Positions 23,582 through 34,139 of a stretch of 37,960 nucleotides of DNA are shown one piece after another. Both the position numbers and the translations under genes were made by a program. The stretch's first letter is position 1, and each line of letters starts with the position of its first letter. The DNA is taken from assembly GCF_027158205.1 (NCBI RefSeq), contig NZ_JAPVLU010000064.1, forward strand, positions 1 through 37,960, read 5' to 3'. Source of the stretch: Streptomyces sp. H39-S7. GTDB taxonomy: Bacteria > Actinomycetota > Actinomycetes > Streptomycetales > Streptomycetaceae. The notes below the pieces were generated by a model. That model was given only the letters and a program-made list of their open reading frames with translations, was not told where the DNA came from and did not search any database.

Positions 23582-23627
23582 CCCGGACCGCCGCCCCCCT
23601 CCCGAGGGAGCGGGGCGGCGGTCCGGG
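23582..23627 (-). terminator. Long hairpin between rplY and pth
   Basis: A 16-bp perfect stem (CCCGGACCGCCGCCCC with GGGGCGGCGGTCCGGG) encloses a second small hairpin, CTCCC-GA-GGGAG. It follows the rplY stop on the minus strand by about 18 nt. Termination may be partial, since pth has no evident promoter of its own. Confidence 0.8.
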
Positions 23628-23645
23628 ACAGCGGAGGCGGGAGGA

Positions 23646-24236
23646 TCAGGCCTCGGTGGTCTCGGCCGAAACGGCGGACTCGTCCGCCGGCTCCTCGGCC
23701 TGCGGGGCGACGATCTGGATGACGACGGTGTCGCCGTCGATCGTCAGCACGGTGCCCTCGGGCAGCGTGATGTCCTTCGCGAGGATGGCGGCGCCGGCCT
23801 CCAGGCCCTCGATGGAGACGGAGACGGAGGTCGGGATGTGGGTGGCCTCGGCCTCGACCGGAAGGGCGTTGAGGACGTGCTCCAGCAGGCCGCCGCCCGG
23901 GGCCAGCTCACCGGTGGTGTGCACGGCCACGTCGACGCTGACCTTCTCGCCGCGCTTCACGGTGAGCAGGTCGACGTGCTTGAGGAAGCCCTTGATGGCG
24001 TCGCGCTGGACGGCCTTGGGGAGCACGAAGGTGGTCTCACCCTCGACCTCGAGGCTGATCAGGACGTTCTTGGTGCGGAGCGCGAGCTGCAGCGCGTGAC
24101 CCGGCAGGTTCACGTGCACCGGGGTGGCGCCGTGGCCGTAGACGACACCGGGAACCAGGTTGGCGCGGCGCGCACGACGGGCGGCACCCTTGCCGAATTC
24201 GGTACGGACCTCGGCGCTGAGCTTGACCTCGGACAT
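23646..24236 (-). CDS. rplY: Ribosomal protein bL25, long (Ctc/TL5) form
   Basis: bL25 binds 5S rRNA on the large subunit. The 196-residue protein has the N-terminal 5S-binding domain (about 1-90: LSAEVRTEFGKGAARRARRANLVPGVVYGHG) and the C-terminal beta-domain of the long Ctc form (about 95-180: LTVKRGEKVSVDVAVHTTGE, TSVSVSIEGLEAGAAILAKDI). An acidic Glu/Ala tail follows. Ctc-type proteins are linked to stress in other bacteria. The ATG at 24236 has GAGGAG 8 nt upstream. A hairpin in the 218-nt gap to prs suggests attenuation or separate transcription. Confidence 0.95.
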   Translation of the reverse strand: MSEVKLSAEVRTEFGKGAARRARRANLVPGVVYGHGATPVHVNLPGHALQLALRTKNVLISLEVEGETTFVLPKAVQRDAIKGFLKHVDLLTVKRGEKVSVDVAVHTTGELAPGGGLLEHVLNALPVEAEATHIPTSVSVSIEGLEAGAAILAKDITLPEGTVLTIDGDTVVIQIVAPQAEEPADESAVSAETTEA

Positions 24237-24340
24237 GAGAATCACTCCTCGTAAAGAGACGACTGGCTGGGACACATGTCGCCCGGCCCACGACGGGGGC
24301 CGATCCACTTACGAGGAGCGCGCCGATAACGGAGACAGAA

Positions 24341-24391
24341 AAGCCTCCCTCGCCGAGCAAACTCCAGGAGTCTACCCGGCGGGGAGGCCTT
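24341..24391 (-). terminator. Terminator or attenuator hairpin between prs and rplY
   Basis: On the minus strand AAGGCCTCCCCGCCG pairs, with one bulge on each side, with CGGCGAGGGAGGCTT. Between them is a perfect small hairpin, ACTCC-T-GGAGT. The outer stem is followed by TTTTCTG, a rare U-rich tail for this genome. It can end the prs transcript 63 nt after its stop, or act as a leader attenuator of rplY. Confidence 0.75.
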
Positions 24392-24453
24392 GACGAAATC
24401 GATCAACCCGCAGTCGGGAACAGAGCCCGAACCGACCGCGGGTGATCAGTGGT

Positions 24454-25434
24454 TCAGTGCGAGGCGCCGTCGAAGAGGCTGGTGACCGAGCCGTCCTCGA
24501 AGACCTCGCGGATCGCGGACGCGAGCGTCGGGGCGATCGAGAGGACCGTGATCTTGTCCAGCTCCAGCTCACCCGGCGTCGGCAGGGTGTTGGTGAAGAT
24601 GAACTCGCTCACCTGCGAGTTCTTCAGCCGGTCGGCGGCCGGGCCGGAGAGCACACCGTGCGTCGACGCCACGATGACGTCCTCGGCGCCGTTGGCGAAC
24701 AGGGCGTCGGCGGCAGCGCAGATGGTGCCACCGGTGTCGATCATGTCGTCGACGAGCACGCAGATGCGGCCCTTGACCTCACCGACGACCTCGTGGACCG
24801 TCACCTGGTTCGCGATGTTGGGGTCGCGGCGCTTGTGGACGATGGCCAGCGGGGCACCGAGCCGGTCGCACCAGTTGTCGGCCACGCGGACGCGGCCGGC
24901 GTCCGGGGAGACGATGGTGAGCTTGGAGCGGTCGACCTTGGCGCCGACGTAATCGGCCAGTATCGGCAGCGAGATCAGGTGGTCCACCGGGCCGTCGAAG
25001 AAGCCCTGGATCTGCGAGGCGTGCAGGTCCACGGCGAGCAGCCGGTCGGCACCCGCGGTCTTGAACAGGTCGGCCATCAGCCGGGCCGAGATCGGCTCGC
25101 GGCCGCGGTGCTTCTTGTCCTGGCGGGCGTAGCCGTAGAACGGCAGGATCACGGTGATGCGCTTGGCGGAGGCCCGCTTCAGCGCGTCGATCATGATCAG
25201 CTGTTCCATGATCCACTTGTTGATCGGAGCGGTGTGGCTCTGGATCACGAACGCGTCGCTGCCGCGCGCGGACTCCTCGAAGCGGACGTAGATCTCGCCG
25301 TTCGCGAAGTCGAACGCCTTGGTCGGGACGAGGTCGACACCGAGCTGGTGGGCCACCTCCTCCGCGAGTTCCGGATGAGCGCGTCCGGAGAAGAGCATCA
25401 GCTTCTTCTCACCGGTCGTCTTGAGCCCGGTCAC
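24454..25434 (-). CDS. prs: Ribose-phosphate pyrophosphokinase
   Basis: Prs makes PRPP from ribose-5-phosphate and ATP for nucleotide, His and Trp synthesis. The 326-residue protein has KLMLFSGRAHPELAEEVA near the start, the ATP segment FYGYARQDKKHRGREPISA, the DLHASQIQGFFDGPVDHL block and the PRPP loop VLVDDMIDTGGTICAAADAL. The GTG at 25434 has AAGGAG 5 nt upstream; a longer in-frame extension to 25476 has no support. It follows glmU, the standard glmU-prs order, with a 165-nt gap that holds a small hairpin and an 11-bp tandem duplication. Confidence 0.96.
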   Translation of the reverse strand: MTGLKTTGEKKLMLFSGRAHPELAEEVAHQLGVDLVPTKAFDFANGEIYVRFEESARGSDAFVIQSHTAPINKWIMEQLIMIDALKRASAKRITVILPFYGYARQDKKHRGREPISARLMADLFKTAGADRLLAVDLHASQIQGFFDGPVDHLISLPILADYVGAKVDRSKLTIVSPDAGRVRVADNWCDRLGAPLAIVHKRRDPNIANQVTVHEVVGEVKGRICVLVDDMIDTGGTICAAADALFANGAEDVIVASTHGVLSGPAADRLKNSQVSEFIFTNTLPTPGELELDKITVLSIAPTLASAIREVFEDGSVTSLFDGASH

Positions 25435-25482
25435 ACCGTCTCCTTGTTTTACGGGTCTACGGGGGTTCGGGGGCAACCCCGG

Positions 25483-25504
25483 TAAGACTCAGTTAAGACT
25501 CAGT
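25483..25504. repeat. 11-bp perfect tandem duplication in the glmU-prs gap
   Basis: TAAGACTCAGT is repeated twice in tandem. On the minus strand it lies upstream of prs, and the GGGGTT-AACCCC hairpin at 25462-25480 follows it. It may be part of a prs promoter or a binding site. Confidence 0.7.
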
Positions 25505-25599
25505 TCGCAGCTTCGTCCTGTGGACGTCGGCCTGCGGCATTCCGTGCATCTCTTACGGTACGCCCCGCCGGGCCGCGTCGTGACCCGCCGGGAGTGCCG

Positions 25600-27042
25600 T
25601 TACTCACCCTGACCGGCTCGTTCGGCGGCCTCCGCGGCGGCGCTTCCGGGGCGCTTGCGCGCGACCCAGCCCTCGATGTTCCGTTGCTGGCCGCGGGCCA
25701 CGGCCAGCGAACCGGCCGGTACGTCCTTGGTGATCACGGATCCGGCGGCGGTGTAGGCGCCGTCCCCGACTGTGACCGGTGCCACGAACATGTTGTCGGA
25801 GCCGGTCTTGCAGTAGCTGCCGATCGTGGTGTGGTGCTTGACCTCGCCGTCGTAGTTCACGAAGACGCTCGCGGCGCCGATGTTCGTGTACTCGCCGATC
25901 GTCGCGTCCCCCACGTACGACAGGTGCGGCACCTTGGTGCCCTCGCCGATCGTCGCGTTCTTCATCTCGACGTAGGTGCCGGCCTTCGCCTTCGCGCCGA
26001 GCCGGGTGCCGGGGCGCAGGTAGGCGAACGGGCCGACGGTGGCGTGCTCGCCGATCTCGGCGCTCTGCGCGACCGTGTTGCTCACCTGGGCGCCCGCGCC
26101 CACGGTGGTGTCGGTCAGCGTGCAGTTCGGGCCGACCTCGGCGCCCTCGGCCAGGGTGGTGGCCCCGTACAGCTGGGTGTTGGGCAGCACCAGGGAGTCG
26201 GGCGCGAACCCGACGGCCACGTCGACCCAGGTCGAGGCCGGGTCGACGATGGTGGCGCCGGCCAGCATCGCCTCGTTGAGCAGGCGGTCGTTGAGCGTGC
26301 GGCGGGCCTGGGAGAGCTGCACCCGGTTGTTGATCCCGGCGATCTCGCGGTGGTCCGCGGCGACCGCGGCGCCCACCCGGTGCCCGGCCTCGCGCAGGAT
26401 GGCGAGGGTGTCGGTGAGGTACTCCTCGCCCTGCGCGTTGTCCGTGGTGACCTTGCCGAGCGCGTCCGCGAGCAACTGCGCGTCGAACGCGAAGACGCCG
26501 GAGTTGATCTCGGCGATCGTCAGTTGGGCCTCGTTGGCGTCCTTGGTCTCGACGATCCCCGACACCGAGCCGTCGGCGGCGCGCACGATCCGGCCGTAGC
26601 CGGCCGGGTCCGGCACCTCGGCGGAGAGCACGGTGACGGCGTTGCCGTCGCCCTCGTGCGTCGCGACCAGGGACCGCAGCGTTCCGTCGGTGAGCAGCGG
26701 GGTGTCGCCGCAGGTGATCACGACCGTGCCGGTGAGTACGACGCCCTGGGCCGACAGCGCCTCAAGAGCCATCCGGACCGCGTGGCCGGTGCCGAGCTGC
26801 TGGTCCTGCACGGCGGTGCGGGCAGCGGGGTCGATCTCGGCGAGATGGGCGGCCACCTGCTCGCGGGCGTGGCCGACGACCACGACCAGGTGTTCCGGGT
26901 CGAGCGCGCGCGAGGCGGCCACGACATGGCCGACCAGGGTGCGCCCGCAGATGGCGTGCAGGACCTTGGGCACGGCCGACTTCATGCGGGTGCCCTCACC
27001 CGCGGCGAGGACGACGACAGCAGCCGGGCGGTTGGGGCTCAC
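25600..27042 (-). CDS. glmU: Bifunctional N-acetylglucosamine-1-phosphate uridylyltransferase/glucosamine-1-phosphate acetyltransferase
   Basis: GlmU makes UDP-GlcNAc for peptidoglycan. The 480-residue protein has an N-terminal nucleotidyltransferase domain (VVVLAAGEGTRMKSAVPKVLH at about residues 9-29; GDTPLL; EINSGVFAFD). From about residue 260 it has a left-handed beta-helix of hexapeptide repeats (GATIVDPAST, VGPFAYLRPGT, YVGDATIGEYTNIGAASVFVNYDG, and so on). A charged Ala-rich tail ends it. The GTG at 27042 has GAGGAG 8 nt upstream, better than the ATG at 27075. tRNA-Gln lies upstream on the same strand, separated by a hairpin. Confidence 0.95.
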   Translation of the reverse strand: MSPNRPAAVVVLAAGEGTRMKSAVPKVLHAICGRTLVGHVVAASRALDPEHLVVVVGHAREQVAAHLAEIDPAARTAVQDQQLGTGHAVRMALEALSAQGVVLTGTVVITCGDTPLLTDGTLRSLVATHEGDGNAVTVLSAEVPDPAGYGRIVRAADGSVSGIVETKDANEAQLTIAEINSGVFAFDAQLLADALGKVTTDNAQGEEYLTDTLAILREAGHRVGAAVAADHREIAGINNRVQLSQARRTLNDRLLNEAMLAGATIVDPASTWVDVAVGFAPDSLVLPNTQLYGATTLAEGAEVGPNCTLTDTTVGAGAQVSNTVAQSAEIGEHATVGPFAYLRPGTRLGAKAKAGTYVEMKNATIGEGTKVPHLSYVGDATIGEYTNIGAASVFVNYDGEVKHHTTIGSYCKTGSDNMFVAPVTVGDGAYTAAGSVITKDVPAGSLAVARGQQRNIEGWVARKRPGSAAAEAAERAGQGE

Positions 27043-27113
27043 GGAAGGGGCTCCTCGGCTTTGGGTGACGGACATCCGCAGGATACCGGGGGGTATGGGC
27101 GGAGAAACACGCA

Positions 27114-27142
27114 CGGGTCCCGACCATGAAGGCCGGGACCCG
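27114..27142 (-). terminator. Hairpin terminator between tRNA-Gln and glmU
   Basis: CGGGTCCCG (27114-27122) pairs perfectly with CGGGACCCG (27134-27142), with two further pairs inside after a mismatch. It lies 11 nt downstream of the tRNA. Confidence 0.75.
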
Positions 27143-27152
27143 CTCCTACAAG

Positions 27153-27224
27153 CTCCGCCGCCAGGACTCGAACCCGGACAAAGGGCACCAAAAGCCCCGG
27201 TGCTGCCAATTACACCACGGCGGA
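27153..27224 (-). tRNA. tRNA-Gln (anticodon TTG)
   Basis: The 72-nt minus-strand sequence folds as a full cloverleaf. Acceptor stem TCCGCCG pairs with CGGCGGA and the discriminator base is G. The D arm is GTGTAATTGGCAGCAC. The anticodon stem GGGGC/GCCCT closes the loop TTTTGGT (anticodon at 27189-27191), and the T arm is CCGGGTTCGAGTCCTGG. CCA is not encoded. It would read CAA and, by wobble, CAG. Confidence 0.96.
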
Positions 27225-27301
27225 CCGGCGCGCCTGAGCGCGCCTGCGCGTCCCTACTATGCCGCAAGCAACCACGTGAACGCGACGAGGTTCGGGGTAC
27301 A

Positions 27302-27388
27302 CGTAGTTACGGGGCGTCAGCCCTCCGGGCCTGTTGCCTGATGACGCGACGCTGCCATACTTACGTCGCCGTAGGTTACGGTTCCGTA
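27302..27388. promoter_or_regulatory. Operator cluster upstream of the desaturase gene
   Basis: CCGTA-GGT-TACGG-TT-CCGTA at 27369-27388 forms two overlapping palindromes from three half-sites. A further pair, CGTA-GT-TACG, is at 27302-27311, and an extra TACG at 27362-27365. The cluster ends 36 nt before the desaturase ATG. The likely binder is the TetR regulator encoded after the desaturase. No clear -35/-10 pair was assigned. Confidence 0.6.
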
Positions 27389-27424
27389 GTAAATCCCCCC
27401 ATACACCCCCGGTGAGGGACCTTC

Positions 27425-28408
27425 ATGACCGCACAGGCCGACGTGATCACCGAGCCCCGAAACCCCGGGCCCGGCCAATTCGTAACCCTCGCCACCCTCG
27501 GTGGCGACAACAAGGGCATGACCGAGCGCATCACCCTCGGCGCCTTCATCGGCGTCCCCTTCGTAGCGCTGGTCGCCGCCATCCCACTGGTCTGGGGCTG
27601 GGGGATGAGCTGGCTGGATCTCGGTCTGATGGTCGGCATGTACTTCATCGGCTGCCACGGCATCACCATCGGATTCCACCGGTACTTCACCCACGGCGCC
27701 TTCAAGGCCAAGCGCCCGCTGCGGATCGCACTCGCCGTCGCCGGCTCGCTGGCCGTCGAGGGCCCGGTCGTGCGCTGGGTCGCCGACCACCGCAAGCACC
27801 ACAAGTACTCCGACGCGGATGGCGACCCGCACTCTCCGTGGCGCTACGGCGAGACCGTCCCGGCCCTCATGAAGGGCCTCTGGTGGGCCCACATCGGCTG
27901 GATGTTCGACACCGAGCGGACCCCGCAGGAGAAGTACGCGCCGGACCTGATGAAGGACCCGGCGATCAGGATGATCTCCCGGCAGTTCCTTGCCTTCACC
28001 CTGATCTCGCTCGCGATCCCGCCGCTGGTCGGCGGACTGGTGACGATGTCCTGGACCGGTGCTTTCACCGCGTTCTTCTGGGGATCGCTCATCCGGGTGG
28101 GACTGCTCCACCACGTCACCTGGTCGATCAACTCCATCTGCCACGCGGTGGGCAACCGCCCGTTCAAGTCCCGCGACCGGTCCGGCAACGTGTGGTGGCT
28201 GGCCATCCTGAGCTGCGGCGAGTCCTGGCACAACCTGCACCACGCCGAGCCCACCTCGGCCCGGCACGGCGTGCTGCGCGGCCAGATCGACTCCAGCGCC
28301 CGCGTCATCCGCTGGTGCGAACAGCTCGGCTGGGCGAGCGACGTCCGGTGGCCCAGCAAGGAGCGGATCGCCGCCCGGCGTAAGGAGAGCATCAGTGAAG
28401 CGGCATGA
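27425..28408 (+). CDS. Acyl-CoA/acyl-lipid delta-9 desaturase
   Basis: A 327-residue membrane di-iron fatty-acid desaturase, which puts a cis double bond in long acyl chains. The three His boxes are HRYFTH, HRKHH and HNLHH, in the usual order and spacing. Hydrophobic segments include ITLGAFIGVPFVALVAAIPLV, LDLGLMVGMYFIGC, and FLAFTLISLAIPPLVGG with TAFFWGSLIRVGLL. The ATG at 27425 follows GAGGGACC. A TetR gene starts 7 nt after its stop, so the pair is an operon, and TACGG/CCGTA repeats lie upstream. Electron partner genes are not adjacent. Confidence 0.93.
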   Translation: MTAQADVITEPRNPGPGQFVTLATLGGDNKGMTERITLGAFIGVPFVALVAAIPLVWGWGMSWLDLGLMVGMYFIGCHGITIGFHRYFTHGAFKAKRPLRIALAVAGSLAVEGPVVRWVADHRKHHKYSDADGDPHSPWRYGETVPALMKGLWWAHIGWMFDTERTPQEKYAPDLMKDPAIRMISRQFLAFTLISLAIPPLVGGLVTMSWTGAFTAFFWGSLIRVGLLHHVTWSINSICHAVGNRPFKSRDRSGNVWWLAILSCGESWHNLHHAEPTSARHGVLRGQIDSSARVIRWCEQLGWASDVRWPSKERIAARRKESISEAA

Positions 28409-28415
28409 TTGACGC

Positions 28416-29102
28416 GTGAGCGACGGCAGCAGTACGAGCGGCGAGGGCCCGAACGGAACGACGGGTACGAACGCTCGGCGCGCGCGCCGGGTGCGGATGA
28501 CGGGTAAGGAGCGCCGCGAGCAACTCCTCGACATCGGTCGCACGCTCTTCGCCGAACGTGGCTTCGAGGGCACCTCGGTCGAGGAGATCGCGCACAAGGC
28601 CGGAGTGTCCAAACCGGTGGTGTACGAGCACTTCGGCGGCAAGGAAGGCCTCTACGCCGTCGTGGTCGACCGGGAGATGCGCCGGCTCCTCGACATGGTC
28701 ACCAGTGCCCTCACCGGTGGCCATCCGAGGGAACTCCTCGAACAGGCGGCGTTCGCGCTGCTCGACTACATCGAGCAGTACACCGACGGGTTCCGGATCC
28801 TCGTCCGGGACTCGCCCGTAGCCCAGTCCACCGGCACCTTCGCGTCCCTGATCAGCGACATCGCCACCCAGGTCGAGGACATCCTCGGCATGGAGTTCAA
28901 GAACCGCGGCTTCGAACCCAAGCTCGCGCCGATGTACGCCCAGGCACTCGTCGGCATGGTCGCCCTGACCGGCCAGTGGTGGCTCGACGCGCCGCAGCGG
29001 CCCGAGAAGGCCGAGGTCGCCGCCCACCTGGTGAACCTGTCCTGGAACGGGCTGTCGGGCATCGAGCCCAAGCCGCGCCTGATCGGGCACCGCAAGAGCT
29101 GA
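28416..29102 (+). CDS. TetR/AcrR family regulator, probably of the desaturase operon
   Basis: A 228-residue regulator. After a 26-residue flexible Ser/Gly/Thr start comes the TetR HTH (about 30-80: TGKERREQLLDIGRTLFAERGFEGTS..., AHKAGVSKPVVYEHFGGKEGLY). The C-terminal ligand domain (about 95-220) contains GFRILVRDSP and ALVGMVALTGQWWLDAPQRP. The GTG at 28416 is 7 nt after the desaturase stop; a start at the later ATG (MTGKERRE) is possible. Co-transcription suggests it senses acyl-CoA or a related lipid and represses the operon, which is inference. A very strong terminator follows. Confidence 0.9.
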   Translation: MSDGSSTSGEGPNGTTGTNARRARRVRMTGKERREQLLDIGRTLFAERGFEGTSVEEIAHKAGVSKPVVYEHFGGKEGLYAVVVDREMRRLLDMVTSALTGGHPRELLEQAAFALLDYIEQYTDGFRILVRDSPVAQSTGTFASLISDIATQVEDILGMEFKNRGFEPKLAPMYAQALVGMVALTGQWWLDAPQRPEKAEVAAHLVNLSWNGLSGIEPKPRLIGHRKS

Positions 29103-29103
29103 G

Positions 29104-29145
29104 CACACGGAAGCCCCCGGACGTCCGTCCGGGGGCTTCCGTGTG
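29104..29145. terminator. Bidirectional terminator between TetR and ppc
   Basis: A 19-bp perfect stem runs from CACACGGAAG to CTTCCGTGTG with a GTCC loop, immediately after the TetR stop and 13 nt before the convergent ppc stop. It is the longest perfect hairpin found in the window. Confidence 0.9.
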
Positions 29146-29157
29146 TCCTGGGCCGGG

Positions 29158-31887
<2,730 letters not shown>

Positions 31888-32103
31888 AGGTGCGGCTCCT
31901 AGTGCAGTGGAAGGGGCGACGGCTGATCTCCCCGCCGGTGGAACGGCGAGGTGGGGCGGACCGCGCTGTCCGACCCGACAAGGATAGGTCGCGCCATCGC
32001 CGACCACGGCCCCCGCCCATTTGGCGGACACCCCTGAAAGCTCGCGGCGGACCCCCTGACCGGGCCGGGACACCGCACCCCCCTGCCCGCCGGGGACACG
32101 GCC

Positions 32104-32109
32104 TAGGCT
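32104..32109 (+). promoter_or_regulatory. Putative -10 for a leaderless histidine-kinase transcript
   Basis: TAGGCT lies exactly 7 nt before the ATG at 32117, and no ribosome binding site is present. The -35 is not evident. Confidence 0.5.
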
Positions 32110-32116
32110 GGACCGT

Positions 32117-33481
32117 ATGAGTACGACGGGGGCGCACGTACCGGATGACAGGGGTGGGGGCCGAGTGAGGCCCGGCCCGTGGTGGTGGCCGAGGCGGCGC
32201 AGCCTGGTGCTCGACGCGACGCTGGCCGCCGTGTCGGCACTGGAGTGCTTCGTCGAAGGGGTGTCCTTCGCGGAGAAGACCGGGATCGAGCCCGGGATCG
32301 GCGCGATCTTCGGGCTGCTCGTCGGCGCGTCGCTGCTGCTGCGCCGCCGCTGGCCGATCGCGGTCGTGCTGCTGGCCATCGCGGTGACACCGGCCCAGCT
32401 CGGGTTCCTGCTCGGCATCGTCGGCCTCTACACGCTGGCGGCCTCCGAGGTGCCGCGCCGCATCACCGCCACCCTGGCCGTGATGACCGGGGCCGGCACG
32501 ATGATCGTCGCGTTCATCCAGATGCGGGAGAGCCTGCGGCAGGACAGCGACACCCCGATGGTCGTCATCGTGATCACGTCGGTCCTGATGGCGCTGGGGC
32601 TGACCGCGCCGCCGGTGCTGCTGGGCCTCTACGTCCGGGCCCGCCGCCGGCTGGTGGAGAGCCTGCGGGAGCGGGCCGACGGCCTGGAGCGGGAGCTGAC
32701 GCTGCTCGCGGAGAAGGCGACCGAGCGGGCGGAACGGGCCCGTTCCGACGAGCGCACCCGGATCGCCCGCGAGATGCACGACGTGGTCGCGCACCGGGTC
32801 AGCCTGATGGTGGTGCACGCGGCGGCCCTCAAGGCGGTCGCCCTGAAGGACCCGGAGAAGGCGTCCGCGAGCGCGGAGCTGCTGGGGGACATGGGGCGGC
32901 AGGCACTCAACGAGCTGCGCCAGATGCTGGGTGTCCTGCGGACGGCGCAGGTGGTGGGGCCGGCGGGCACCGGGAACACCCTGGCCTTCACGGAGCTGGG
33001 GGCGGCGCGCGCCGCCGGGCGGTCTTCCGGCGAGCGGGAGGACGGCTCCCTGGACGGGGCGTGCCTCGACCGGCTGGAGGCGCTCGTCGCGGAGTCCCGC
33101 GCGGCGGGGATGCGGGTCGAGCTGACCGTCGAGGGCGAGGCCAGGTCGTGCGAGGACCAGGTCGAGCGGACCGCGTACCGCGTCGTCCAGGAGGCCCTCA
33201 CCAACGTCCACAAGCACGCCCCCGGAGCCGTCACGGAGGTGCGGCTCGCCTACCGGGACGCCGAGGTCGCCGTCCGCGTCCAGAACGGCCCCTCCGACGG
33301 CTCGCCCGCCGCGGCCCTGCCCAGCGGCGGCCACGGCCTCGTCGGGATGAAGGAGCGGGTCACCGCGCTCGGCGGCGGCTTCGTCGCGGGGCACACCGAG
33401 GCGGGCGGCTTCCGGGTCTCCGCCATGATCCCGTCCCTCCCCGCCGCCGTGGTGCCGACCGGCCCGCCGGCCGCCGGCTGA
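32117..33481 (+). CDS. Orphan NarL-type sensor histidine kinase (HisKA_3)
   Basis: A 454-residue membrane kinase. The N-terminal half (about 28-175) has several membrane segments with short loops and no large sensor domain. A coiled-coil region (about 180-210) leads to the HisKA_3 dimerisation helix with His221 in REMHDVVAHRVSLM. The ATPase domain has the N box EALTNVHKHAPGA and the G box GGHGLVGMKERVTALGG. A Gly/Ser-rich acidic insertion lies between them. No response regulator is adjacent. Of the two NarL regulators 13-18 kb upstream, only the one at 19003-19860 keeps the acceptor Asp. The ATG at 32117 follows the -10 by 7 nt. Confidence 0.93.
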   Translation: MSTTGAHVPDDRGGGRVRPGPWWWPRRRSLVLDATLAAVSALECFVEGVSFAEKTGIEPGIGAIFGLLVGASLLLRRRWPIAVVLLAIAVTPAQLGFLLGIVGLYTLAASEVPRRITATLAVMTGAGTMIVAFIQMRESLRQDSDTPMVVIVITSVLMALGLTAPPVLLGLYVRARRRLVESLRERADGLERELTLLAEKATERAERARSDERTRIAREMHDVVAHRVSLMVVHAAALKAVALKDPEKASASAELLGDMGRQALNELRQMLGVLRTAQVVGPAGTGNTLAFTELGAARAAGRSSGEREDGSLDGACLDRLEALVAESRAAGMRVELTVEGEARSCEDQVERTAYRVVQEALTNVHKHAPGAVTEVRLAYRDAEVAVRVQNGPSDGSPAAALPSGGHGLVGMKERVTALGGGFVAGHTEAGGFRVSAMIPSLPAAVVPTGPPAAG

Positions 33482-33584
33482 GCCCCTCCGGGGTGGGTGG
33501 CCCGGACGCGGCCGTGCGCGTGCCCTCCGGGGCCGGGGCGGTCCCCGCCGCCCGAGCTTGCGGCGCCCGGGGCGGCCGGCCCGG

Positions 33585-34139
33585 TCAGGCCGTCGTCAGG
33601 CGCTCCGGGCGGCCTCCCGCGACCAGGGTGGTCAGCGCGCCGTCGATGTCGGCGCCGAGGTACCAGTCGCCGGTGTGGTCGATGGCGTAGACGTGGCCGT
33701 CCGCGTCGATCGCGAGCAGCGAGCCCGAGCCCATCTCCTCGCCGAGCGGGGAGACCTCGGTCTCCAGCGCCCGCCCGAGGTCGGCGAGGGTCCTGGCCAG
33801 GTGGAGGCCGCGCAGCGGGTTGACCAGGACCGGGGTCGGGGCGATCTGCCGGCCGGGGCCGGTGGTGGCGGGTATCGCGAGGTTGCCGAACTCCGCCCAG
33901 GCCTCCACGGCCGCCGGGGAGACGGCGTGCCGGTGCCCGGCGGGGGAGGTGTGCGCGCGCAGCGCGTCCGCCCACACCTCGGCCTGCTTGATGTCCCAGC
34001 GGCCGGGCTGCCAGCCGGCCGACCGCAGCGCGGCGTCCACGCCGGCCGGGAAGCGGGTGCTCGGGGAACTCGGCATGCCGGCGGCGTTGTTCACGCCGTT
34101 CACGCTGTTCGGGTCCCGCGAGGCGTTCGGGTCGCTCAC
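33585..34139 (-). CDS. SUKH-3 domain immunity-type protein
   Basis: A 184-residue cytoplasmic protein of the SUKH-3 family, which in polymorphic toxin systems neutralises nuclease or deaminase toxins. After a low-complexity Asn/Pro/Ser start (1-28) come FPAGVDAALRSAGWQPGR (about 30-47), AEFGNLAIP and the C-terminal SLLAIDADGHVYAIDHTGDWYLG with AL..LV.GGRPERL. These are the blocks I expect in SUKH-3. The GTG at 34139 overlaps the stop of the upstream deaminase-like gene (GTGA), so it is made together with it, as an antidote would be. It converges on the histidine kinase gene. Confidence 0.85.
   Translation of the reverse strand: MSDPNASRDPNSVNGVNNAAGMPSSPSTRFPAGVDAALRSAGWQPGRWDIKQAEVWADALRAHTSPAGHRHAVSPAAVEAWAEFGNLAIPATTGPGRQIAPTPVLVNPLRGLHLARTLADLGRALETEVSPLGEEMGSGSLLAIDADGHVYAIDHTGDWYLGADIDGALTTLVAGGRPERLTTA

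Noticed and set aside
25435..25476. N-terminal extension of Prs to an upstream start
   Set aside because: The extra residues are not found in the family, and AAGGAG is placed correctly for the GTG at 25434.
27043..27267. Longer GlmU starting upstream, through the tRNA region
   Set aside because: That frame runs through the terminator and tRNA-Gln; GAGGAG fits the GTG at 27042.
33482..33584. Terminator between the histidine kinase and SUKH-3 genes
   Set aside because: The gap is very GC-rich and offers many weak foldings, but no single long stem stands out.
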